Position numbers and translations under genes: made by a program. Shown piece after piece: positions 56,515 to 64,000 of a DNA stretch of 64,000 nucleotides. The notes under the pieces are model-generated. The model was not told where the DNA came from. It did no database searches and saw only the letters and a list, made by a program, of their open reading frames with translations. Source of the stretch: Segetibacter sp. 3557_3 (lineage in GTDB: Bacteria; Bacteroidota; Bacteroidia; Chitinophagales; Chitinophagaceae); NCBI RefSeq assembly GCF_004354985.1, contig NZ_SMSK01000016.1, forward strand, positions 62,001 to 126,000. The letters run 5' to 3'. Positions within the stretch are counted from its first letter, which is position 1. Each line of letters opens with the position of its first letter.

Positions 56515-57921
56515 ATGAACCTACTTCTCCTTATTTACCTCATATCATCTGTCACTTTCATCGTTGGTTTAAAAATGCTTTCTCACCCGGATACCGCGCG
56601 CCGGGGCAACCTGGTTGCTGCTGCAGGTATGACGCTAGCCATTGCGGGAACCATCTTCTTATACGAAGAAGACGACACCAGGCTTGGGAATTACGGTTGG
56701 ATCTTTGGTGGTTTGTTGTTGGGGACCATAGTTGGTACCCTTGCTGCAAAGCGCGTCAAAATGACCGCAATGCCTGAAATGGTAAGTCTTTTCAATGGTA
56801 TGGGTGGTGCTTGTGCCGCACTCATCTCCATAGTGGAATTCAACCATCATTTCGCGCACGCCGAATACATTGTATCGGGAGTAGGTGCTTTGCTACTGAT
56901 CATCGTAATCGGGCTCATTATTGGTTCGGTTTCTTTTGCGGGATCAATGGTGGCATGGGGCAAACTAAATGGCAGTGTTAAAGATTATTCCTTTAAGGGG
57001 CAGCAAATTGTCAGCGCACTTATTTTATTGGTGATTGCGGGCTTAAGTGTTTACATCATCATTGCAGTACCAGATAATATCTTTCTCTTTTTTTATGCTA
57101 TCCTGGTGCTTTCCCTGGTGTATGGAATCTTCTTTGTGCTCCCGATCGGAGGCGCGGATATGCCGGTCGTAATATCACTACTGAATTCGTTCACCGGGGT
57201 TGCTGCCGCCTGCGGAGGTTTCTTATACAACAACCAGGTTATGCTCACCGGTGGCATCCTCGTAGGTGCCGCGGGAACCTTGCTGACCATACTCATGTGC
57301 AAGGCGATGAACAGGAGCTTACTGAACGTATTACTTGGGTCATGGGGCGGTGGAGGTGCAGCGGGTTCAAGCACCGATTCAGCAGCTGGTCATACCAAAG
57401 AGATATCCATAACAGATGCCGCCGTTGTAATGAGCTATGCCGGAAAAGTGATGATTGTACCAGGTTACGGGTTAGCAGTTGCACAGGCCCAACACGTTTG
57501 CCACGAACTGGAGAAGTTGCTTGAAGAGAAAGGGGTTACCGTTAAGTATGCGATACATCCGGTTGCCGGCCGTATGCCGGGTCATATGAACGTATTGCTC
57601 GCGGAAGCCGACGTAAACTATGAAAGCCTGATTGAAATGGAAGAGGCGAATAATGAGTTCTCCACAACCGACGTGGTGCTCGTGCTTGGTGCCAACGACG
57701 TTGTAAACCCGGCAGCAAAGACCGATCCTGCATCGCCGATTTATGGAATGCCAATCCTCGAAGTTGAGCAGTCAAAGCTGGTGATTGTAAACAAACGTAG
57801 TATGAAGCCAGGCTATGCGGGTATTGAAAACATGTTGTTTTTTCAACCCAAAACATCGATGCTATTTGGTGATGCAAAAAGTGTTTTACAAAAACTTGTA
57901 ACCGAAATAAAGGCGCTATAG
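56515..57921 (+). CDS. pntB: NAD(P) transhydrogenase subunit beta
   Basis: 468 residues. About nine membrane helices (to about 270) followed by the NADP(H)-binding domain III: VMIVPGYGLAVAQAQH (the G-Y-G-x-A motif), HPVAGRMPGHMNVLLAEA, and GANDVVNPAAKTDP. With PntA it couples NADH-to-NADPH hydride transfer to proton flow. 30 bases after pntAB. Confidence 0.96.
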   Translation: MNLLLLIYLISSVTFIVGLKMLSHPDTARRGNLVAAAGMTLAIAGTIFLYEEDDTRLGNYGWIFGGLLLGTIVGTLAAKRVKMTAMPEMVSLFNGMGGACAALISIVEFNHHFAHAEYIVSGVGALLLIIVIGLIIGSVSFAGSMVAWGKLNGSVKDYSFKGQQIVSALILLVIAGLSVYIIIAVPDNIFLFFYAILVLSLVYGIFFVLPIGGADMPVVISLLNSFTGVAAACGGFLYNNQVMLTGGILVGAAGTLLTILMCKAMNRSLLNVLLGSWGGGGAAGSSTDSAAGHTKEISITDAAVVMSYAGKVMIVPGYGLAVAQAQHVCHELEKLLEEKGVTVKYAIHPVAGRMPGHMNVLLAEADVNYESLIEMEEANNEFSTTDVVLVLGANDVVNPAAKTDPASPIYGMPILEVEQSKLVIVNKRSMKPGYAGIENMLFFQPKTSMLFGDAKSVLQKLVTEIKAL

Positions 57922-58130
57922 AATGCACGAAATGGTAACGATCTAAAAGGTTTATATCGGCTCTTCCGCAAAACCTATGGTTCTGAGCATCAATTATTCA
58001 CTCGGGCTGATGACATTCAGCTAATACTTCCTGCTGAAATGATCAACCCGGGAACTAATTTCAACCGGGTAAATCTCCGCTTCCAATCCAAACACTTCCC
58101 TGAATCCTATTTACCTTAATACACTTCCCT

Positions 58131-59546
58131 GTGCCTGCTTCTGAAATAAATATTCCGTCCCGTTTGCTTGAGTCCATGGAAGGCGTGCCGGGTTTCGAAA
58201 AGCAGCCCTTTGTTGAGGCTCACCAGGCTGCTCCTATAACATCCATACGACTGAACCCATCTAAGTTACCTTCGCCTCACCAGGCCGAAGCGGGGATCAT
58301 CAACGCTTTCCAGCAACAAACTGGTCAGCATATTGACGTATCAGAAGTGCCCTGGTGCAAGAATGGCCGGTACCTTTCTGCAAGACCTTCTTTTACACTC
58401 GACCCCCTGTTTCATGCAGGCGCGTATTATGTTCAGGAAGCAAGCAGCATGTTTCTTGAACACGCGCTCAGGTCATTGTACCCGGGATCCAAAGCCCCGG
58501 AAACAGCCCTTGACCTCTGCGCTGCGCCGGGTGGTAAGAGCACCCTGATCACGTCGCTTTTTCAAACAGCTTTCATCGTCTGTAATGAGGTGATCAAAAC
58601 CAGGGTCAGCATTCTTGCAGAAAACATGAGTAAGTGGGGGAGTGATAATGTGGTGGTCACGCACAACGATCCAAAGGACTTTGAACAGCTACGGGGCTTT
58701 TTCGACCTTGTCGTAATAGATGCACCCTGCAGCGGCAGTGGCTTATTTCGCAAGGACCCGTTGGCAATAGAAGAGTGGAGCGAAGCAAATGTGCATATGT
58801 GCAGTATGCGCCAGCAACGCATTTTAAGCGATGCACTTCCAGCGCTGAAGCAGGATGGCTACCTGGTATACAGTACCTGCAGCTACAGCGTTGAGGAAAA
58901 CGAAAACATATGCGATTGGCTGATTGATAAAGGTGGGCTTGAACCGGTAAAGATTCCTTTTGAACAAAGCTGGGGTATAGTTGAAACCATGTCGGAAATA
59001 CATGGAGCACCCGGTTATCGTTTTTACCCCGGCAGGGTTTCGGGAGAAGGATTTTTCATGGCTTGTTTCAGGCAGGTTGATGATAACGGTGAATATGCTT
59101 CCCGTAAAAGCGCAATACAAAAGCCCACCAGGACTATGGTTGAAACCATCGCGCCCTGGTTAATGAATAGCACAGAACTCGACTTTGCTTTACAGAAAGA
59201 TATGTTGATTGCATTTCCGGCCAGATTTAGGGAGCAGTTACAGATGGCGCAGGGTGTTTTGAGCACCAGGAAATCAGGCGTCGCCATCGGAGAAATTAAG
59301 GGCACGGATCTGATCCCACATCATGAGTTTGCCTTATCACCATTGCTGAGTGCAGCTGTTGGGGCAGTTGACCTGGATCTGCAAAACGCATTGCTTTACC
59401 TGAAGCGAAAAGATTTGAAAGACACGGTAAAAGGGAAGGGGTGGATGCTTGCCCGTTACCAGGGCTACAATCTTGGATGGATGAAGGTCCTGCCAAACCG
59501 GATCAATAACTATTACCCGGTTAACTGGAGAATTCTTAAAGACTAA
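58131..59546 (+). CDS. rRNA cytosine-C5 methyltransferase, RsmF/NOL1-NOP2-Sun type
   Basis: 471 residues. SAM motif DLCAAPGGKSTL (about 127-138), catalytic segment IDAPCSGSGLFRKD, and the second catalytic Cys in YSTCSYSVEENE. The C-terminal about 170 residues match the RsmF/PUA-like extension. Modifies a cytosine of 16S rRNA (m5C). A GTG at 58131 is taken as start because it yields the usual RLLESMEGVPGF N-terminus; no ATG gives a full domain. Confidence 0.92.
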   Translation: MPASEINIPSRLLESMEGVPGFEKQPFVEAHQAAPITSIRLNPSKLPSPHQAEAGIINAFQQQTGQHIDVSEVPWCKNGRYLSARPSFTLDPLFHAGAYYVQEASSMFLEHALRSLYPGSKAPETALDLCAAPGGKSTLITSLFQTAFIVCNEVIKTRVSILAENMSKWGSDNVVVTHNDPKDFEQLRGFFDLVVIDAPCSGSGLFRKDPLAIEEWSEANVHMCSMRQQRILSDALPALKQDGYLVYSTCSYSVEENENICDWLIDKGGLEPVKIPFEQSWGIVETMSEIHGAPGYRFYPGRVSGEGFFMACFRQVDDNGEYASRKSAIQKPTRTMVETIAPWLMNSTELDFALQKDMLIAFPARFREQLQMAQGVLSTRKSGVAIGEIKGTDLIPHHEFALSPLLSAAVGAVDLDLQNALLYLKRKDLKDTVKGKGWMLARYQGYNLGWMKVLPNRINNYYPVNWRILKD

Positions 59547-59739
59547 GTATGGGTTTGATCCAGGTTGCGGCTGTTGCGTTACGCTTTCGGCCGGGACACA
59601 ACAATACTAACGACAGAAAGGGCTAGCTGACCTTTCAACGGTGTTGCTAACCCTAACAGTTGTCGTATATAATTACGAGTAGCCGCTTTCAGCGATGTCG
59701 TTTAATAAAGCCATGTATAAACTGAGTTGCCCAGTAATG

Positions 59740-59809
59740 CGATGTAGTACACGAGTGCGACGCAAGGATGCTCAATAGTGAGCCTTCAGTTTGGCCCAAA
59801 AAAAGGGCC
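59740..59809. repeat. Dispersed intergenic repeat, copy 2
   Basis: CACGAGTGCGACGCAAGGATGCT (from 59749) and TGGCCCAAAAA (59792-59802) match copy 1 at 25592-25656 in order and spacing (27 versus 26 bases). A GGCCC/GGGCC pair (59793-59809) around seven A follows, 26 bases beyond the stop of the minus-strand gene at 59835. Confidence 0.55.
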
Positions 59810-59834
59810 GGCTAATTATAATGAGTCGTAGTAA

Positions 59835-60266
59835 TTACTTTTCTTCAAAGTACCTGTTTAACCCCTCGAGACTTAATGGCCTGATCTCAACATCACCGGT
59901 TTCTTCTTCAACCCTGATGTTTTCGGGGCTACGTACAACAATCTCCGGTTTTCCATTCTGCTCAGAGACCTTGCCACTGACGCAAACATTTTTATTGGTC
60001 AGGTATTCTTCAGGCTTGTAAGGAAAATTTTTAAGATCACCGGAATTAATAACAATATTCATCTGGCTGCTTGCGGTACCACTGCCGATATAGATCAGCG
60101 TAGGTCTTGTACCATCTTTTTTAAAGCCCGATGTTTTTCCACAAACTGTAACCTTATCACCAACATATTTACCGGCATCTTTTGGTGAAATACTGGATTG
60201 GGCAAAACCGGGTGAGAATACCAGGATGAAAGCTATGGCGGAGAGGATATGTTTTCTCAAGTGCAA
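59835..60266 (-). CDS. Small secreted protein, probable OB-fold
   Basis: 143 residues: signal peptide (ending GFAQ), then a beta-rich domain (DKVTVCGKTSGF, LIYIGSG, KNVCVSGKVSEQNGKPEIVV) whose strand order resembles the OB-fold of periplasmic and nucleic-acid-binding proteins. Two Cys may pair. Periplasmic; ligand unknown. Probably monocistronic. Confidence 0.75.
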   Translation of the reverse strand: MHLRKHILSAIAFILVFSPGFAQSSISPKDAGKYVGDKVTVCGKTSGFKKDGTRPTLIYIGSGTASSQMNIVINSGDLKNFPYKPEEYLTNKNVCVSGKVSEQNGKPEIVVRSPENIRVEEETGDVEIRPLSLEGLNRYFEEK

Positions 60267-60860
60267 AAGTTTAGAAGTGAAGGTTAGCCGTTTTGAATAT
60301 TAAAAGTATCGCTTTTTATCAAAGCTCAAAAATATATAGGAAGATTTTCGTAGAAAGATTTTTGAAAAAACCAGCAACTTTTTTTCCTTTAGTTAACCGT
60401 CGCAAATAAACGGTCAATCGGGTGCCATATTGTGTTTTAAAGCAACTGTATATTACAGCCTTTTTCGCGGCTTATCCAGAACTGATGGCTTTATGGTCCA
60501 TGTTGGCCAGCACATCTGGTGCCTTGTTTAAATAATATTTTCTCATTTGTTTGTACAGCCGTACATTTCCGGTAAACTTAGGCTTACCACGGCCGGTCGC
60601 CAACCATAAATTGCTTAACATATGAACCTTCCCATTGCGGACAATCATTCATTCGACAGCTTTTATACCCAGGTCACCTGTTACCGGTTTCGTACCGGCC
60701 ACGGCGAAAACAGCCTGCTGTTAAGCTACCCGGGGTTTACCAGCTTCTCCGCTTGTTCGATAATCTACTGCACACCATAAAATCAGTTGCTGCCCAGCCA
60801 TCTGCTGCCGCAACAGCTAACTACAAACTGCTTAATCAGATCACAAACACTTTGAAAATT
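60267..60860. other. Divergent intergenic region with doubtful short frame
   Basis: About 590 bases between divergent genes. It is AT-rich to about 60400. A short frame (60622-60780) is the only coding candidate. Promoters of the epimerase gene should be here; no good box was identified. Confidence 0.4.
60622..60780 (+). pseudogene. Possible gene remnant (52 aa frame)
   Basis: ATG at 60622, MNLPIADNHSFDSFYTQV, stop at 60778. The composition (aromatic, Arg, Gly) looks protein-like, but no family is recognised. It could be the start of a deleted gene. Confidence 0.2.
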
Positions 60861-62006
60861 ATGAAAAGATCATTTGGTTTTCTGCTTGTCTCTGCAACCA
60901 TAATGTTAGGTGCAATCTCTTGTAATAATAACCCGGAAAATAAACAAGATATGAATGACAGTACAAATTTGAAGTTGGTGAGTCGTGCAGATTGGGGGGA
61001 AGCCGATGGCAAAAAAGTGTACCTGTATACACTTACAAACAAAAATGGTATGGTCGTAACGATCACCAATTATGGCGGTGTGGTTACGTCGTGGACAATG
61101 CCCGACAAAAACAACAACAAGGGAAATATTGTACTCGGCTTTAATGAACTCAAAGGCTATCAGGCACCTCCGCCCTACTTCGGCGCACTAATCGGACGCT
61201 ATGGCAACCGTATCGCTAATGGTAAATTTACCCTTGATGGTAAGGAATACAAGCTTGCAACCAACAACGATAAAAATCACCTGCATGGCGGCAACAAAGG
61301 TTTCGATAAAGTCGTATGGGATGCTACACCATCAACTGATAGCAGTGCATTAACCCTGAATTACCTGAGCAAGGATGGAGAAGAAGGGTATCCCGGCAAC
61401 CTGAAGGTGACCGTAAAATATACCCTCACCGATAACGACGAACTCAGGATTGTATACGACGCCGAAACCGACAAGGCCACACCGGTAAACCTTACCAATC
61501 ACAGCTACTTCAACCTCACCGGCGACGTATCAAACAACATACTTAATCATTCTTTAAGCATTGATGCCGACAGGTACACCCCGGTCGACAAGACCCTTAT
61601 TCCCACAGGCGAACTAAAAGCCGTATCGGGAACACCATTTGATTTTAAAACCTCAAAATTGATCGGCACAGACATCGGGAAGGTACCTGGTGGTTATGAT
61701 CACAATTTTGTTCTAAATGGTACCTCGGGTTCAATGCGCAAAGTAGCGGTGCTTTCCGACTCAACAAGCGGGCGCCAGCTTACGGTTTTTACAACCGAAC
61801 CCGGTCTTCAATTTTACTCCGGCAACTTCCTCGATGGCAAACTTCAAACCTCCGACGGCAAATCCATAAACAAGCATACCGGCTTGTGTTTGGAAACACA
61901 ACATTTTCCTGACTCTCCCAATAAGCCAGCTTTCCCTTCTACGATATTGAAGCCGGGAGAAAAGTACCATACCGAAACAACATATGCAGTAGCCGTAGTA
62001 AAATAA
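60861..62006 (+). CDS. Aldose 1-epimerase, lipoprotein
   Basis: 381 residues. Lipoprotein signal (MKRSFGFLLVSATIMLGAISC, lipid Cys at 21) and an aldose-epimerase domain with GALIGRYGNRIANGKF, the catalytic His in KNHLHGGNKGF (His near the start of LHGG), NLTNHSYFNL and the C-terminal Glu in CLETQHFPDSP. Interconverts alpha and beta anomers of aldoses; the outer-membrane or periplasmic location suggests work on imported sugar. Start at 60861 begins the signal; the frame upstream is not signal-like. Next to a HAD phosphatase and ribulokinase gene, so the sugar may be L-arabinose. Confidence 0.93.
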   Translation: MKRSFGFLLVSATIMLGAISCNNNPENKQDMNDSTNLKLVSRADWGEADGKKVYLYTLTNKNGMVVTITNYGGVVTSWTMPDKNNNKGNIVLGFNELKGYQAPPPYFGALIGRYGNRIANGKFTLDGKEYKLATNNDKNHLHGGNKGFDKVVWDATPSTDSSALTLNYLSKDGEEGYPGNLKVTVKYTLTDNDELRIVYDAETDKATPVNLTNHSYFNLTGDVSNNILNHSLSIDADRYTPVDKTLIPTGELKAVSGTPFDFKTSKLIGTDIGKVPGGYDHNFVLNGTSGSMRKVAVLSDSTSGRQLTVFTTEPGLQFYSGNFLDGKLQTSDGKSINKHTGLCLETQHFPDSPNKPAFPSTILKPGEKYHTETTYAVAVVK

Positions 62007-62063
62007 TGGCTGCCTCAATGCCATACAAGCTCCGCTGTTCACCGCACCGGTAACCATAAATGT

Positions 62064-62747
62064 TTGAAATTGATTGAAACAAAGGCTTTCTTGTTCGACC
62101 TCAACGGAACCATGATCGATGATATGTATTATCATATCAGGGCATGGTACGATATCCTTAATCAGCTTGGTGCGAAATTGTCGATGGACGAAGTAAAAGC
62201 CCAGTGCTATGGCAAGAATCATGAATTACTCGAACGCATTTTCCCAGGTCGGTTTTCCGTCGCGGAAAAAGACAAGATGAGTTATGAAAAGGAAAAAGCC
62301 TATCAACAAGCTTTTCGCCCGCAACTGAAGTTGCTGGATGGCCTTTCGGAATTACTGGAAATCGCATACAATAGCGGGATTAAAATGGCGATTGGTTCTG
62401 CAGCCATCATGTACAATATCGACTTCGTGCTCGACGGTACCAACATTCGTAAATATTTCGATGCTATTGTAAGCGCCGACGACGTTAGAGAAAGCAAGCC
62501 CAATCCCGAAACGTTCCTCGAAGCGGCACTACGCCTGGGCGTTTCACCTGAGTCATGCATTGTTTTCGAGGATACGCCTAAAGGTGTTGAAGCAGCCTTT
62601 AACGCTGGCATGAGGGCAGCTGTTATTACCACTATTCACGAACCTGCTGAATTCAATCATCTAAATAACGTTATCGGCTTTGCAAGCGATTTCATTTCAT
62701 TAAAACACCTTCTGCCGAAGCAGTCATTGAAAGAAGTATTATCTTAA
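62064..62747 (+). CDS. HAD-superfamily phosphatase, beta-phosphoglucomutase-like
   Basis: 227 residues. Motif I FDLNGTMIDD (nucleophile Asp 12), Thr/Ser of motif II in IGSAAI, and VFEDTPKGVEAA (motif IV) are present; a helical cap domain is between. The usual D-x-D-G-T is D-L-N-G-T, so the second Asp (general acid/base) is Asn 14. Start codon is TTG at 62064, giving LKLIETKAFLFDL. Likely sugar-phosphate phosphatase or mutase within the arabinose cluster; 18 bases from the ribulokinase start. Confidence 0.85.
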   Translation: MKLIETKAFLFDLNGTMIDDMYYHIRAWYDILNQLGAKLSMDEVKAQCYGKNHELLERIFPGRFSVAEKDKMSYEKEKAYQQAFRPQLKLLDGLSELLEIAYNSGIKMAIGSAAIMYNIDFVLDGTNIRKYFDAIVSADDVRESKPNPETFLEAALRLGVSPESCIVFEDTPKGVEAAFNAGMRAAVITTIHEPAEFNHLNNVIGFASDFISLKHLLPKQSLKEVLS

Positions 62748-62765
62748 CCTCCGAAAAATTACCCA

Positions 62766-64000
62766 ATGGACTCCTCTGGAAATTATGTGATCGGGGTGGA
62801 TTACGGAACAGACTCTGTTCGCTCCATCCTGGTAGACGCGTCAAATGGAAAAGAGATCGCCTCAGCAGTCTATTATTACCCGCGATGGAAAGCGCAACAA
62901 TTTTGTGATGCATCCATCAACCAGTTCAGGCAACACCCGCTCGACTACGTTGAGGGGCTCGAAGAAACCATCAAGCGTTGTCTACTGCAGGCTGGCCCCG
63001 CGGTAGCTGCAAACGTGAAAGCCATTTCCGTTGACACAACAGGCAGTACCCCGGTAGCGGTCGACCGTTCCGGAACCCCGCTTTCCTTGCTTCCGGGTTT
63101 CGAAAATAACCCCAACGCTATGTTTGTGCTTTGGAAAGATCATACCGCAGTCGACGAAGCTGCACAGATCAATGAGCACGCTACGCGTTACGAAACCAAC
63201 TACCTTAAATTTATTGGGGGTATTTATTCTTCGGAATGGTTTTGGGCAAAGCTGCTCCGCATTTTACGCGTCGATGAAGACGTACGTAAAAATTGTTACT
63301 CCTGGGTAGAACATTGCGACTGGATAACATTTTTGCTTACAGGCGGTACCGAGGTACACGACCTTAAGCGAAGTGTATGTGCTTCCGGGCATAAAGCCCT
63401 TTGGGCACGCGAATGGGGTGGCCTTCCGCCAGACTCATTTTTTACCGAACTGGATCCTTTGCTCCAGGGTTTTACCAAACGCCTTAGCATAGATGCATAT
63501 GCATCCGATAAACCGGCCGGGAACCTGTCAGCGGAGTGGGCCGGCCGCCTTGGCTTGTCAACCGAAGTGATTATCGGTGTTGGTGCCTTCGATGCCCACA
63601 TGGGCGCAGTGGGCGGCCAGATCGAACCTTATTACCTCAGCAAAGTAATGGGCACTTCAACATGCGATATGTTGGTTGCCCCCGAAAACGAGGTAGGGGA
63701 TAAGCTGATCAACGGCATATGCGGCCAGGTGCCGGGTTCTATCATTCCTGGCATGTTGGGTATGGAAGCGGGGCAGTCAGCATTTGGCGACGCCTATGCC
63801 TGGTTCCGGAACATGTTGGCATGGCCGCTAAAAAATATACTCACCCATTCTTCTTTACTTGATGCTGAAATGAGCAGCAAGATTATAGATGAAACAATTG
63901 ACCGGATCATACCTGAACTGAGCCGCCAGGCTGAACTACTGCCACCCGATGAAGATGGCGAACTCGCGGTCGACTGGTTTAATGGTCGTCGTACACCCGA
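62766..64000 (+). CDS. araB: Ribulokinase (FGGY kinase), 3' end missing
   Basis: At least 411 codons, open to the window end. Starts MDSSGNYVIGVDYGTDSVRS, the ATP-site phosphate-1 loop of FGGY kinases, followed by the ribulokinase pattern VDTTGSTPVAVDRSG and WKDHTA. The C-terminal lobe begins with GVGAFDAHMGAVGG and MGTSTCDML, also typical of AraB. Phosphorylates L-ribulose in arabinose breakdown. Operon with the HAD gene. Confidence 0.92.
   Translation, partial: MDSSGNYVIGVDYGTDSVRSILVDASNGKEIASAVYYYPRWKAQQFCDASINQFRQHPLDYVEGLEETIKRCLLQAGPAVAANVKAISVDTTGSTPVAVDRSGTPLSLLPGFENNPNAMFVLWKDHTAVDEAAQINEHATRYETNYLKFIGGIYSSEWFWAKLLRILRVDEDVRKNCYSWVEHCDWITFLLTGGTEVHDLKRSVCASGHKALWAREWGGLPPDSFFTELDPLLQGFTKRLSIDAYASDKPAGNLSAEWAGRLGLSTEVIIGVGAFDAHMGAVGGQIEPYYLSKVMGTSTCDMLVAPENEVGDKLINGICGQVPGSIIPGMLGMEAGQSAFGDAYAWFRNMLAWPLKNILTHSSLLDAEMSSKIIDETIDRIIPELSRQAELLPPDEDGELAVDWFNGRRTP

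Overview
The window looks like chromosomal DNA of a Bacteroidota species, most likely a Chitinophagaceae-type soil or freshwater bacterium. The evidence is a SusC/SusD pair, lipoproteins with Bacteroidota-style signal peptides, promoters of the TTTG-N19-TAnnTTTG type, very few Shine-Dalgarno sequences, DUF2911/DUF4142/NIPSNAP/DUF2382 family proteins and a split NAD(P) transhydrogenase. I saw no rRNA, tRNA, CRISPR array, integrase or insertion sequence. Family names come from recognising motifs by eye; no database search was run.

Layout. 1-15.7 kb: housekeeping and secreted proteins (a thioredoxin-fold TlpA-like protein cut by the window edge, a DEAD-box helicase, a NIPSNAP protein, a flavin amine oxidase, a SNF2 helicase, a DUF2911 protein, a subtilisin-like lipoprotein protease). 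Their gaps are filled by large arrays of short 7-8 nt degenerate repeats. 16.3-28.5 kb: a nutrient-uptake locus with SusC, SusD, a frameshifted accessory lipoprotein, a BNR/sortilin-type propeller protein and an M14 carboxypeptidase, which suggests peptide or protein use. 29-35 kb: an envelope-polysaccharide cluster (polymerase-like membrane protein, three glycosyltransferases, an NAD-dependent sugar epimerase/dehydratase). 35.4-38 kb: an mlaE-mlaF-mlaD lipid transport operon on the minus strand. 38.4-40 kb: a TIR-CD225 fusion and an AlkB-like dioxygenase.

40.3-54 kb is rich in stress-type genes: two DUF2382 proteins, two DUF4142 proteins (one split by a very large Gly/Ser/Thr insert), an isoaspartyl peptidase, an SPW-repeat membrane protein, a GH1/RmlD-like fusion, a baeRF/Balon-like ribosome-associated protein whose N-terminal tail is duplicated as a separate small gene next door, and several small proteins. 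54-60 kb carries a methyltransferase, pntAA-pntAB-pntB, an RsmF-type rRNA methyltransferase and a small secreted protein. 60.8-64 kb begins a sugar (probably arabinose) catabolic cluster: aldose 1-epimerase, HAD phosphatase, and ribulokinase cut by the window end.

The most unusual points are: (1) the composite intergenic arrays, confined to the first 29 kb, in which several 7-8 nt repeat families follow one another in a conserved polar order starting from gene boundaries; (2) the TIR-CD225 protein; (3) the Balon-like gene with its duplicated tail module; (4) the DUF4142 domain interrupted by about 375 low-complexity residues; (5) structured GC-rich dispersed elements at about 25.4, 25.6, 35.2 and 59.7 kb.
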